Notes under the pieces: generated by a model
Databases searched by the model: none
What the model saw: only the letters and a program-made list of their open reading frames with translations
Told to the model about the DNA's origin: nothing
Program-made: the position numbers and the translations under genes
Assembly (NCBI GenBank): GCA_026315105.1
Contig: CM048751.1
Location: 334,520,649 to 334,584,648 of the forward strand
Length of the DNA stretch: 64,000 bases
Direction: 5' to 3'
From: Locusta migratoria
Lineage: Eukaryota; Arthropoda; Insecta; Orthoptera; Acrididae
In this document: positions 22,103 to 31,990 of the stretch, piece after piece
Layout of the letters: each line of letters begins with the position of its first letter
Numbering within the stretch: position 1 is the first letter of the stretch

Positions 22103-22968
22103 GAACACGGTCGCTGTACCACACCATGTAAAAATGAAATGGGAAGATTTCTGCTGTAGAGTTTAGTAAAGGTTCTCAATTGCCTTAATTATGACAGCAC
22201 TAATATTAAATACTGTTGAAGATTTCCACAAGTTACATAGAGGTTAAATGTTTATTTATAACGAAATAAAGAGTGTGACATGATTACTATGGCAGTGTGG
22301 CACAACTGCCTACCGTCACACATCACCAGTAATCCGCGGATTGTTGATGAACGTAATGTAAATGTACGCGACCTGTAGATCTATAATATTAAACTTTAAT
22401 ATATCGGTACTACGAGCGGAGTGGTAATGTATGCAAACAGATTTCATAGTGGAATCGGAAACTGAAACCGAAATGCGTCACATCCTGCAAATTGCATTGA
22501 CGGCACAAAAGCCGTGGCGCCGTCGCTAGGCTAACCGCACTCAATTTACGTGCAATATTGTGAAAACAAGCTTAATGGAATATTAACCGCATTCCGCGTA
22601 GACAAACAAAACGGTATGAAATTACTGCGGAATAGTGCAACGCCCGTTCTGCCGCTCTCTTCATGAAATTACCCCTAGGTAATATTTGCGTAGTATTTCG
22701 TACTGAGTACACTCGAGAGTATTAGAAACTTCAGTGCGTAAAGTTTGTAAAAGCTGAGATTAACTTCCCTCAGTGTCAACTACTGAGGCCATAGTTACCG
22801 TTTCTCCCATTTCTCGTTACATATTGCCCTTCTTACGCTTATCACGCTGCTCTAGAAAGCCAACCTCTCCACTTTAACGCCGCTTGCCTCACAGTTTTTC
22901 TTTATTTTCATATGTAAGGGCAATGTGTTCTGTAACGCTTGTTCATTTTACAGATTTATTCAAAATTG
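22103..22968. other. Unassigned ~860 bp
   Basis: No frame, repeat or tRNA-like motif was recognised. Confidence 0.3.
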
Positions 22969-23164
22969 TTCAAATGTTTGTAAATCTAAGGGACTTAGCC
23001 TGCTGTAGTTATCAGTGTCTAGGCTTACAAACTATTTAAACTAACTTATTCTAAGGGCAACAAACACACGCTTGCGCGAAAGAGGACTCAAACCCCCCGA
23101 CTGCGAGCAATCGCACGCTCCGCAGCAAGGCGCCTTATAGCGCTCGGCCACTCCACCGCGGCAG
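22969..23164 (-). mobile_element. SINE-b copy
   Basis: Minus-strand head GCCGCGGTGGAGTGGCCGAG, diverged B-box (GGTTTGAGTCC), body ending ACATTTGAACAATTTTG. Possible short duplication TTATTC on each side. Confidence 0.88.
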
Positions 23165-23510
23165 CATTATTCGTACTCTGAATTTTATTTTTACTGTTGC
23201 GACTGTCGTTACTCGTCGCAGTACAAAGTTGTTGGAATTCATAAACCAGCCTATATTTTGCACCTCAGTCAACAGTTAGGCATACCTGAGAGTCTTCTGA
23301 TGCTGCGACCATTGCCAGTATCGAATCTCCTCTGTTCTGGCAGGGGTTTCTGTTATTTAATGGACAAAAATAATAGCAACAGGAGATTACAGCTAAGTTG
23401 GAATGAATGGTCCTAATACTTTGAAATAGACGCATTCAAAGTTGAGGTAGTCTCTAACACTTTATTATAGAGTCAAACACAAGATATAGAACACAACATG
23501 ATACAGATAA

Positions 23511-25685
23511 TGTCTTGATCATGATATCATCATAGCGTCGATGGTGACCAAAGTTCATAAACCAGTCAAGAAGGCTAGGAGCGTGTTTTTGTTGGGAAAA
23601 GCCGACAAGCAAATGTTACGATCGCACTTAGAAAATGAATGGGCATCGTTTAATTCTGGGACTATGGATGTAGAGGACTTGTGGACTAAATTTAAATGCA
23701 TTGTTAATGAAGGGTTAGAGAAATATGTGCCAGTAAAGACGATTAAGGATGGAAAAGATCCACCGTGGTATAATAATAATGTTAGAAAGCTGCTGAGAAA
23801 GCAAAGGCTGTTGCACTCTCGATTCAAAAAAGAACACGCAAATGATGACAGGCAAAAGTTAGTAGAGATTCGTGCGTCTATAAAAAGATCGATGCGTGAA
23901 GCATACAATAATTATCACAGCCATACCTTAGCAAAAGATCTTTCCGAGAACCCGAAAAAATTCTGGTCCTATGTAAAATCGATAAGCGGGTCAAAGCCCA
24001 CTGTCCAGTCACTAGTTGATCATTCCGGGGCAGTAATAGAAGAAAGCAAACGGAAAGCTGAAGTTCTAAATTTAACCTTTAAGAAATCTTTCACGCAGGA
24101 GGACCGCACAAATATACCATCATTTGATCAACGTACTAATTCCGAAATGGGGGACATAACAATAGGTATTTCCGGTGTAGAGAAGCAGCTGAGAGAGCTA
24201 AACACGAAAAAGTCTGCTGGTCCGGATGGAATACCAGTTCGGTTTTACAAAGACTATTCTGCGGCATTGGCCCCCTACTTAGCTTGCATTTATAGCGAGT
24301 CTTTAATTCAGCGCAAAGTTCCTAGTGATTGGAAAAAAGCGCAGGTGACTCCCGTGTATAAGAAAGGAAAGAGAACTGACCCATACAATTACAGGCCAAT
24401 ATCGTTGACATCAGTTTCATGTAGAATTTTGGAGCATATTCTCAGTTCGAATATAGTAAATTTCCTTGAAACGGAAAAGCTTCTTTCCATGAATCAGCAC
24501 GGGTTTAGGAAACATCGTTCATGTGAAACTCAGCTTGCCCTTTTCTCACATGACATCTTGCGAGCCATGGACGGAGGGCAACAGGCGGATTGTGTTTTTC
24601 TCGACTTCAAAAAGGCGTTCGACACGGTGCCACACTGCAGACTGCTAACGAAGATACGAGCTTATGGGATAGGTTCACAGATTTGTGACTGGCTGGAAGA
24701 CTTCCTAAGTAATAGAACGCAGTACGTTGTTCTCGACGGCGAGTGTTCATCAGAGACGAGTGTATCGTCAGGCGTGCCCCAGGGGAGTGTGATAGGACCG
24801 CTATTATTTTCTATCTATATAAATGATCTGATGGACAGATTAAGTTGTAATTTGCGGCTGTTTGCTGATGATGCTGTGGTGTATGGGAGGGTGTCGTCTG
24901 TAACTGACTGTAATAGCATACAGGTTGACTTAGACAAAATTTCTAGTTGGTGCGAAGAATGGCAGCTAGCTCTCAATGTAGAAAAATGTAAGGTGATGCG
25001 CATGAGTAGAAAAAACAATCCTATAATGTTCGAATACAGCATCAGTAGTGAGCTTCTTGATGCGGTCGCGTCGTTCAAATATCTAGGCGTAACATTGCAG
25101 AGCGATATGAAATGGAACGAGCATGTAAGGACAGTTGTGAGTAAGGCGGACAGCAGACTTCGGTTTATTGGGAGAATTTTGGGAAGATGTACTTCACCTG
25201 TAAAGGAGACCGCGTATAAAACGCTTGTACGACCACGTCTTGAGTATTGCTCAAGTATTTGGGACCCGCAGCAGATCGGTTTGAAGGAAGACATAGAGGC
25301 GGTTCAGAGGCGAGCAGCTAGATTTGTTACCGGTAGGTTCGACCAATGCGCGAGTGTCACGGAAATGCTCCGGCAACTCAATTGGGGATCGCTGGAAGAA
25401 AGACGACGTTCTTTTCGTGAATTTCTGTTAAGTAAATTTAGAGGGCCGGAATTTGAAGCTGAGTGTAGTACGATCTTGCTGCCGCCTACTTACATTTCGC
25501 GTAAAGATCACAAAGACAAGATAAGAGAAATTAGGGCTCGTACGGAGGCATATAGGCAATCTTTTTTTCCTCGTTCAATTTGGGAGTGGAATAGGAAAGG
25601 AAATGCCTAGTAGTGGTACAGTGTACCCTCCGCCACGCACCTTACGGTGAATTGCGGAGTATGTATGTAGATGTAGATGTAGATG
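23511..25685 (+). mobile_element. LINE-B, longest copy
   Basis: The 5' truncation falls inside the endonuclease domain: only its last residues (LDHD, expected SDHD) precede the RT connector. The 3' end is a short UTR finishing in GTATGTAGATGTAGATGTAG. This copy is the reference used here for the LINE-B fragments at 1.5-2.1 and 4.9-6.7 kb. A target-site duplication was not found with confidence. Confidence 0.9.
23541..25610 (+). CDS. LINE-B ORF2 remnant: reverse transcriptase, 689 codons, uninterrupted
   Basis: Open from 23511, with the first ATG at 23541; this ATG is internal to the original protein, whose endonuclease is lost. Residues 1-200 are the basic connector (WYNNNVRKLLRKQRLLHSRF; NPKKFWSYVKS). 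The RT follows: SAGPDGIPVRFY near 225, YNYRPISLTS near 282, HGFRKHRSCETQLAL near 320, DFKKAFDTVPH near 353, SGVPQGSVIGPLLF near 409, catalytic FADDAVVYG near 440, and the thumb FKYLGVTLQSDMKWNEHV near 510. The C-terminal module (VRPRLEYCSSIWDPQQIG near 564; VQRRAARFVTGRF; SFFPRSIWEWNRK) completes it. Family: jockey/CR1/L2-like non-LTR RT. The function was target-primed reverse transcription. Without its endonuclease and promoter it is unlikely to be active, but the open frame suggests a young insertion. Confidence 0.9.
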   Translation: MVTKVHKPVKKARSVFLLGKADKQMLRSHLENEWASFNSGTMDVEDLWTKFKCIVNEGLEKYVPVKTIKDGKDPPWYNNNVRKLLRKQRLLHSRFKKEHANDDRQKLVEIRASIKRSMREAYNNYHSHTLAKDLSENPKKFWSYVKSISGSKPTVQSLVDHSGAVIEESKRKAEVLNLTFKKSFTQEDRTNIPSFDQRTNSEMGDITIGISGVEKQLRELNTKKSAGPDGIPVRFYKDYSAALAPYLACIYSESLIQRKVPSDWKKAQVTPVYKKGKRTDPYNYRPISLTSVSCRILEHILSSNIVNFLETEKLLSMNQHGFRKHRSCETQLALFSHDILRAMDGGQQADCVFLDFKKAFDTVPHCRLLTKIRAYGIGSQICDWLEDFLSNRTQYVVLDGECSSETSVSSGVPQGSVIGPLLFSIYINDLMDRLSCNLRLFADDAVVYGRVSSVTDCNSIQVDLDKISSWCEEWQLALNVEKCKVMRMSRKNNPIMFEYSISSELLDAVASFKYLGVTLQSDMKWNEHVRTVVSKADSRLRFIGRILGRCTSPVKETAYKTLVRPRLEYCSSIWDPQQIGLKEDIEAVQRRAARFVTGRFDQCASVTEMLRQLNWGSLEERRRSFREFLLSKFRGPEFEAECSTILLPPTYISRKDHKDKIREIRARTEAYRQSFFPRSIWEWNRKGNA

Positions 25686-26110
25686 CTACAGGCCAACAGA
25701 AAAATGAAGTAGATGGTGTTCTATTAACTCGACCGCCCCTTATCTTTCGACGAAGATTACGAGAGCACTACTGCTACAGCAAGAGTAAGTTTAAGCTGGC
25801 CCCGCTACCATTCTACATACTGAGCGGTTACGTTCACGCCTGCTGCGGTAATTCAGTACTTGGATCTACTACAATGCCGGTAACTTACGTACAACAGTAG
25901 ATCGTCTACTGATACCTTTCAAGACTCACACGCATCTGAGGACGAGAAGGCTTCTATCGTTCCGTTTGTTTCCTCGTATATCGAACCACAGAATTCGTCC
26001 CTCAGCAAATTTAACAACTCTTAGCCAATCTCCCCAGAGAATCCGCTACCATTTGTTCCGGCCTGTGGGGTCTGGTTTAACGCTTCTCGGTTTACTGCCC
26101 TGGAGAGTCG
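25686..26110. other. Unassigned ~425 bp
   Basis: Short frames only; no recognised motif. Confidence 0.3.
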
Positions 26111-26286
26111 CCGCCGTGGAGTGGCCGAGCGCTCTAAGGCGCGGTTATTCACCGTCGGAGGTTCGAGACCTCCCTTGGGCATTAGTGTGTGTTTTAGTGT
26201 AAGTTAGTTTAAATGGTTTCTAAGGCTAGTAACTGATGACCATAGCAGTGTGGTCCAATAGGTTTACGAACGTTTGAACATTTGAA
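26111..26286 (+). mobile_element. SINE-b copy
   Basis: Head CCGTGGAGTGGCCGAGCGC, B-box GGTTCGAGACC, body ending AACGTTTGAACATTTG. Confidence 0.9.
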
Positions 26287-26437
26287 ACGGGCGAAATAAG
26301 GGTGGTCAAGTGGTGTCCGTCCACCGTCCCTCCACCAATAGTTCAAAATAATGGCTGTAACGCCCCTTCTAGCTCTACGCCATTGTTGAGTCATACTCGA
26401 TGCCATTTGTTGGGTTCTCGCCCCGGTCTAGTTATCA

Positions 26438-26638
26438 AAAAAATGTTCAAATGTTGGTACAGATTAAGGGACTTAACTACAGGGTCATCAGTCCCTAAAC
26501 TTACGAACTACTTATCAACTAGCTTATCCTAAAGACGGCACAAATATCCATGCCCGAGCGGGGATTCGAACCCCCGACCGTAGTGGCCGTGCAGACCGTG
26601 ACTGGAGCGCCTCAGTCTCCTCGGCCACCGCGGCCGGC
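26438..26638 (-). mobile_element. SINE-a copy
   Basis: Full-length on the minus strand (head GCCGGCCGCGGTGGCCGAG). A perfect 12-bp target-site duplication, GTCTAGTTATCA, at 26426-26437 and 26639-26650. Confidence 0.95.
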
Positions 26639-26650
26639 GTCTAGTTATCA

Positions 26651-27030
26651 GGAAAGGTACGGTGCAAGATCGTGGTCAGCTAAAACATTCTATAGGGATT
26701 AGTATTTAAGTTTTTATTGACAAGAATACAATACACAACTTTAGAACATATGTCTGTTTCTTCTCTTTTCTCGCGGCGTCATCTTCTGTACGATTCTAGC
26801 TGCGCTGAGTCCTAGAGACTGCCTATTTCGGAGTCGAGTTCATAAGTGCCCTTCCAGACGCATGTGGGCCTAGATATAGCCGCTTGTAGAGGGCGCGCGA
26901 CTACAGTTTCTCCCTCCAAGAGGTGCGGCGCCGGTGTGTGATTGGCTGCCGCTGCCTTCTCCACGATCGTTACCGTGCGTCTGGCGTGTGGCGCTGGCAT
27001 TACGCCATAACAACCATACTACTAATTTAG
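26651..27030. other. Unassigned, GC-rich in part
   Basis: 26780-27000 is GC-rich but shows no frame with a recognised domain. Confidence 0.3.
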
Positions 27031-28660
27031 TGACAGTAATAATTTGGACGGAAAACCAGTACTAAGCAAAGAGAGGAAAGCTGAACTGTGGAAGGAATAT
27101 ATAGAGGGCCTATACAAAGGATATAAACTTGAAGGCGGTATTCTAGAAATGGAAGACGAAGTAGAGGTAGATGAGATAGGAGATATGATACTGCGAGAAG
27201 AATTTGACAGAGCGCTGAAGGACTTGAGTCGAAACAAGGCCCTTGGAGTAGATGATATTCCGTCTGAACTGCTGATGTCGTTAGGAGAGCCAGTCGTGAA
27301 AAAATTGTATCACCTGGTATGCAAGATGTATGATACAGGGGAAATACCCTCCGACTTCAAGAAGAATATTGTTATTCCAATTCCAAAGAAAGCAAGTGCA
27401 GACAAGTGTGAAAATTACAGAACCATCAGTTTGATAAGTCATGGTTGCAACATTTTAACACGAATTATCTATATGAGAATGGAAAAGGTGGTATATGCTG
27501 ACCTCGGGTAAGATCAAATTGGATTTAGGAGAAATGTAGGAACACGGGATGCAATACTGACGTTACGACTTATCTTAGAAGATACGCTAAGGAAAGGGAA
27601 ACCTACGTTTCAGCGTTTGTCGATTTGGAGAAAGCTTTTGACAATGTCGACTGGAATACACTATTCCAAATTCTGAAGGTAGCAGGGGTAAAATATAGGG
27701 AACGAAGAGTTATATTCAACCTATACAAAAACCAGACAGCGGTTATTAGAGTCGAAGGGCAATAAAAGGACGCTTAATAGGGTTGTAGCCTTTCCCCAAT
27801 GCTGTTCAATCTGTACATTGAGCAAGCAGTGAAGGAGTGGAAGGGGAAATGTGGAGAGGGCATTAAAGTTCAGGGAGAAGATATAAGAAGTTTGCGGTTT
27901 GCCGATGACAGTAATTTTGTCAGTGACTGCAAAGGATGTGGAAGAGCAATTGAATGGAATGGACAGTGTCTTAAAAGGAAAATATAAGTTGAACATTAAC
28001 AAGAGTAAAACGAAGGTATTGGAATGCAATGTTAGAAAATCTGGCCATGCTGAGACAATAAAAGTAGTAGATGAATTTTGTTATTTGGGTAGCAAGATTA
28101 CTTATGATGGACGAAGTAAAGAGGATATAAAATGCAGAATGGCTGTGGGATGAAAAGTGTTTCTAAAGAAGCCAACTTGTTAACATCCAATATTAATTTA
28201 AATCTTAGAAATTCCTTTCTGAAAGCATTTGTCTGGAGTGTAGAATTGTATGGGAGTGAATCGTGGACGATAAGCAGATAGAAAGAAGATAGAAGCTTTT
28301 GAAATGTAGTGCTGCAGACGAATGATGAAAATTAGATGGGTAGATCACGTAACTAATGAGGAGGTGCTTAACCGGATCTGGGAGAAAAGGAGTTTCTGGC
28401 ATATCCTCACTAAGAGAAGGGATAGATTGATTGGACACATTCTGAGACATCAAGGCATTGTCAACTTAGCATTAGAAGGAAGCGTGTGGGGTAAAAATAG
28501 TAGAGGGAGACCGAGGGTCGAATATAGTAAGCAGATTCAAAAGGATGTAGGTTGCCGAACGTATTCTCAGATGAAGAGACTTGCACTGGACAGTGTAGCG
28601 TGGAGAGCTGCATCAATACAGTCTACGGACTAAAGCCCACAACAACAACAATAATTTGGA
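27031..28660 (+). mobile_element. LINE-E copy, RT and C-terminal region, frameshifted
   Basis: The frame at 27044-27511 gives the start of the RT: SRNKALGVDDIPSELLMSLG, KNIVIPIPKKASADKCENYR, TISLISHGCNILTRIIYMRM. Further pieces follow in other frames: DQIGFRRNVGTRDAILTLRL, FVDLEKAFDNVDWN, MLFNLYIEQAVKEWKGK, LRFADDSNFVSDC (catalytic site changed: FADDS). The end reads KIRWVDHVTNEEVLNRIWEK and SRGRPRVEYSKQIQKDVGCR. The 3' end is GACTAAAGCCCACAACAACA. At least four frame breaks; inactive. The order of domains matches a single 5'-truncated insertion. Confidence 0.88.
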
Positions 28661-29129
28661 ACTCAGAAAAATACTACACCCCACGAGACGACAGTCCTCT
28701 GGTTAGGCAAACATCCTGACATTATATTGTTGATGAAAATTGCTTTTATGTGGCTTAATTGCCGATTAATTTTATCGAATTTCACAATTTTAATAGGGTC
28801 ATAACTTGTGACATATCAATCGAGTCGTAATTTCGCGAACCGTTTGAATCCATAATCAGACAGTGGAGTGGGGAGGGGGGTGGTTGATGGATACGACCAA
28901 ACTGATAGGTCATCAGTCCCAATAATCAGGCAGATTAACTCATTAATTAATGCACACACTCTTCGTCATATCGACTGGTCAAAATGGCAAACTAGCATCT
29001 TTGTGTACGCAAATTTTGATGAAGGAGAGGAAGGAAGGGGGATTAGAAAGGAAAAGATTGACAGTGGCTGCATTAGACAACAGAAGGTAATTCTTTGCAC
29101 TGTAGAAAAATGGCTATGACGTACAATCG
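28661..29129. other. Unassigned; trace of SINE-like tail
   Basis: Mostly featureless. GATAGGTCATCAGTCCCAAT near 28904 recalls the SINE body but no head is present. Confidence 0.3.
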
Positions 29130-30230
29130 CAATGGGGCACAATTAAGTGTGGGATGTCCAAGATGTCTGTTTTGGGACCGTTGCTGTTTCTTATTTATAT
29201 AAATGATATGCCTCCGAGTATAACAGTTGACTGTAAAATTTTTTGTTTGCTGATGATGCCAGCTTGGTAGTGAAAGATATTGATCGCAATATTGACACAC
29301 AGGTTGATGTTAAATAGCAGTAAAACTCAGTATTTATCATTTCTAACCCATAATTTGACGAAAGCTGACATTTTCATTAGACATAATGAGACTGAACAGT
29401 TCAAATTTCTAGGTATTCAGATCGACAGTAAGCTGTCGTGGAAAGCCCTTGTTCAGGATCTTGTTCCAAAACTAAATTGTGCTATATTTACCATTAGAAC
29501 AATATCTGAAATAAGTGATTTTTCAACACGTACTCACTTATGACGTACGGCTTTATTTTTTGGGGTAACTCGCCTGATGTAAAAAGGATATTTCTTACTC
29601 AAAAACGGGCAATATGTGGTGTAAGTTCACGAATGTCATGTTGACCCCATTTCAGTAGTATGGGAATTTTGACACTGGCGTCACAATACGTTTTTTATTT
29701 AATGTCGTTTGTTGTTAATAATATCAGCGAGTTAGTAGCTTTCACTCGGTGAATACTTGACAGAAGTCGAATACACATTTGCATCACACCACCTTGACAC
29801 TCGTGCAGAGAGGTGTACAGTATTCTGCAGCATCCATTTTCAATAAGCTGCCACTAGAACTAAAGAACACTTTCAAATCTAAATTGAATAGTTACCTCAT
29901 GACTCACTCCTTTTATTCTGCCGAGGAACTCCTAGAAAAGTTAAGCAATTAATGTAATTAACTTTTTTTTCTTTATTGATACTTTTCAATTTGACTCAAG
30001 ATTGCCGTGTGCATAGGACTACTTACAAATTTTATATTTCCATTCTTGTGTAAAAATTCATGTATTGACTTGTTCCGTGAGCATGGAGACTCACTCCTCA
30101 ATTGGGTCCTATGGAACAGAAAACCATATTATTATTATAGGGCATCCAAATTAAACAATGGCGACAAGTGAAAATGTGAACAGGGTCGCTTCGGACCAGC
30201 GGTCGTCTTAAGCACTTGGCTACCTATCCT
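29130..30230 (+). mobile_element. LINE-C copy with tRNA-like extension
   Basis: 29160-29560 reads, with shifts, VLGPLLFLIYINDMPPS, a damaged FADDAS, then SSKTQYLSFLTHNLTKADIF, FKFLGIQIDSKLSWKALVQD, the RT palm and thumb of a jockey/CR1-like LINE. The C-terminal part follows to about 29950. The 3' UTR (GACTCACTCCTCAATTGGGT; CCTATGGAACAGAAAACC) ends in a short ATT repeat at about 30130. Beyond it, a ~90-bp extension ending GCACTTGGCTACCTAT is shared with a second copy at 37154-37458. Read on the minus strand, the extension is a tRNA 5' half (GGTAGCCAAGTG..TTAAGACG). Confidence 0.8.
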
Positions 30231-31319
30231 GTCCGTTTCAAACTTCCGCAAGTCGCACGCTATGGCTGCAGCGCCCATACCATGCAAGGTCGTACGGATG
30301 ACCGCATCTGCGGTGAAATAAGTGAAGCTAACGCCGTCTTTCGCGTGTAAATACTTATTGCTTGTCCGAAAACAAAAACATACACCACTCCAATAGAATA
30401 ACCTTTGTGTTCGGTGCAGGCGAGAATCATATGCTGCTCAGGACGTACTCTAGCTGCGCGTTTCGCATATTTCAAGCGTCAATATTGCTTCACAGTATTT
30501 CGGGATGTAAATATATTGGGATGCAGTCAACACAAATTGTGTATGTGATTTGTCATGTGATGAAATAATTTAGGGTGTCCATTTAAAAACACAAGTTTGC
30601 GTTAAAACACATGTGATTTCGATTTAGAATGTTTCAAAATATTTACATTCATGAGCCCCTGCCTTACATCGATACGGGCGAACGTCGTTTCACAATAGTT
30701 GTTATTCCAGAGATATTTTGGGTGGTCAAAATAAATGGGACATTTTGTGTCCCAGCCTCGTCGCCGCTTTTGTGTCTCGTTCCGTTGTAGGTGTCGGTGG
30801 CCGAGTGGAATGAGACCGACACAGGAATATAGATAGCACGCTGGTTCAGGTACGGAGGGGAGCAGCCAGAAACTAGAAACACTAGGGTAAATTAGAACGA
30901 GATATATATTGAACAGAATTTATACAATACTTAACTTTTACAGAGTACTGCAGATACATAGTTGAGCTAAAGGCCTGCCTAGTACTGCTTCCTAGTGCCT
31001 ATACGATAGCCAAGTCTTCACTGGTGCCTATCTGATTACGAAGGTCCTAACTGGTTGCTATCTCAGTCCCAAGTGAACGATGTCTTTCCGTGGTGGCCAC
31101 GAGCGGGGTTGCATCAGAGGGCGCTCGTGGCTGTCGTCGTAAGAACGCCGCGCCGTGCGTGCATGGCGGCGCGCGGCGAAAGTAGGTGGCGCGCACTTTG
31201 TACTTGTGCGACACCACAGGACACCCTGTATATTCACCGAGACGTAATCTTTGCTCATTATCGAGAAGTGCTGCGACTGATTGCCTGTATCTTTGGTGAA
31301 TGGCAGAAAATAGATACGC
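30231..31319. other. Unassigned ~1.1 kb
   Basis: GC-rich around 31090-31220. A perfect 8-bp-arm hairpin TGTCGGT..ACCGACA at 30787-30820 overlaps a tRNA-like phrase GGTGGCCGAGTGG, possibly a decayed SINE head. No supported ORF. Confidence 0.3.
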
Positions 31320-31650
31320 TAACCTGCTTCAGAGTTGCTGAAAATAATATACAAAAGGATAACGTAAGGAAACAATCTTCTTTTCCCCACCTTGATCCAT
31401 CCTGTGGGAAAGTTCTGATTGCCTCATTTATCTATTCCACACTGTATACCAGAAAAAGTCGTCTCCAGTTAGCAAAGATATAGTTCAAACGGTCTCTGAA
31501 AATAAAGTCATGTGAACAGTCCTGTAACATTGAAGTAAATAAACTATGAACTATAATTATCTTCTTGATAGATCTGAAGCATTGAATTAAAATTTGTGGT
31601 GCGGCCGGGAATCGAACCCGGACCTCCATGCTCACTAGGCAGACGTCTTA
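31320..31650. repeat. 331-bp direct repeat flanking LINE-D (3' side of the element)
   Basis: Nearly identical to 36777-37107. I count six mismatches, all transitions. It contains the 3' two-thirds of a minus-strand SINE-T tRNA head (B-box GGTTCGATTCC; anticodon-stem GTCTGCCTAGTGAGC) and its body. It ends exactly where LINE-D begins, inside the tRNA D-loop. The simplest reading is a very long target-site duplication. Confidence 0.9.
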
Positions 31651-31652
31651 CG

Positions 31653-31681
31653 TTTTTTTTTTTTTTTTTTTTTTTTTTTTT
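31653..31681 (-). repeat. LINE-D poly(A) tail
   Basis: 29 T on the plus strand, i.e. a poly(A) tail on the minus strand. It directly follows CATTGAAGCCAAGGA, the 3' UTR end, and is separated by two bases (CG) from the tRNA D-loop sequence TAAGACGTCTGCC. Confidence 0.92.
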
Positions 31682-31990
31682 CCTTGGCTTCAATGCCGTA
31701 TTGGTCTTCTCAGTAAGAAAATGAAAATTTGTACTTCTCTAAACACAGAAATTAAAGTTAAATGTCTTCTTCAAACAAAAATCATATAAACATAGTTGAA
31801 ATGAAAGTAATAATGCTATGTAACTCAGTTCCTGTATTGCACTGTGGCAGGCTGCTAAACTAATATTAGAAGTGCACCTCGCCGATCCCCAACGCGCCTA
31901 GCGTTGGAGTCGGGCACGTCTTCTCGATAGACTTTAGAGTAAGTTCCATTGTCCTGATCAGTTCTAGCTCTAATTCGGCAAATATAGAAA

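Noticed and set aside
24815..25294. 159-codon minus-strand frame
   Set aside because: Antisense shadow of the LINE-B RT.
31055..31483. A 142-codon gene
   Set aside because: It spans unassigned sequence and the LINE-D flanking repeat, has no domain, and its second half recurs at the other flank.
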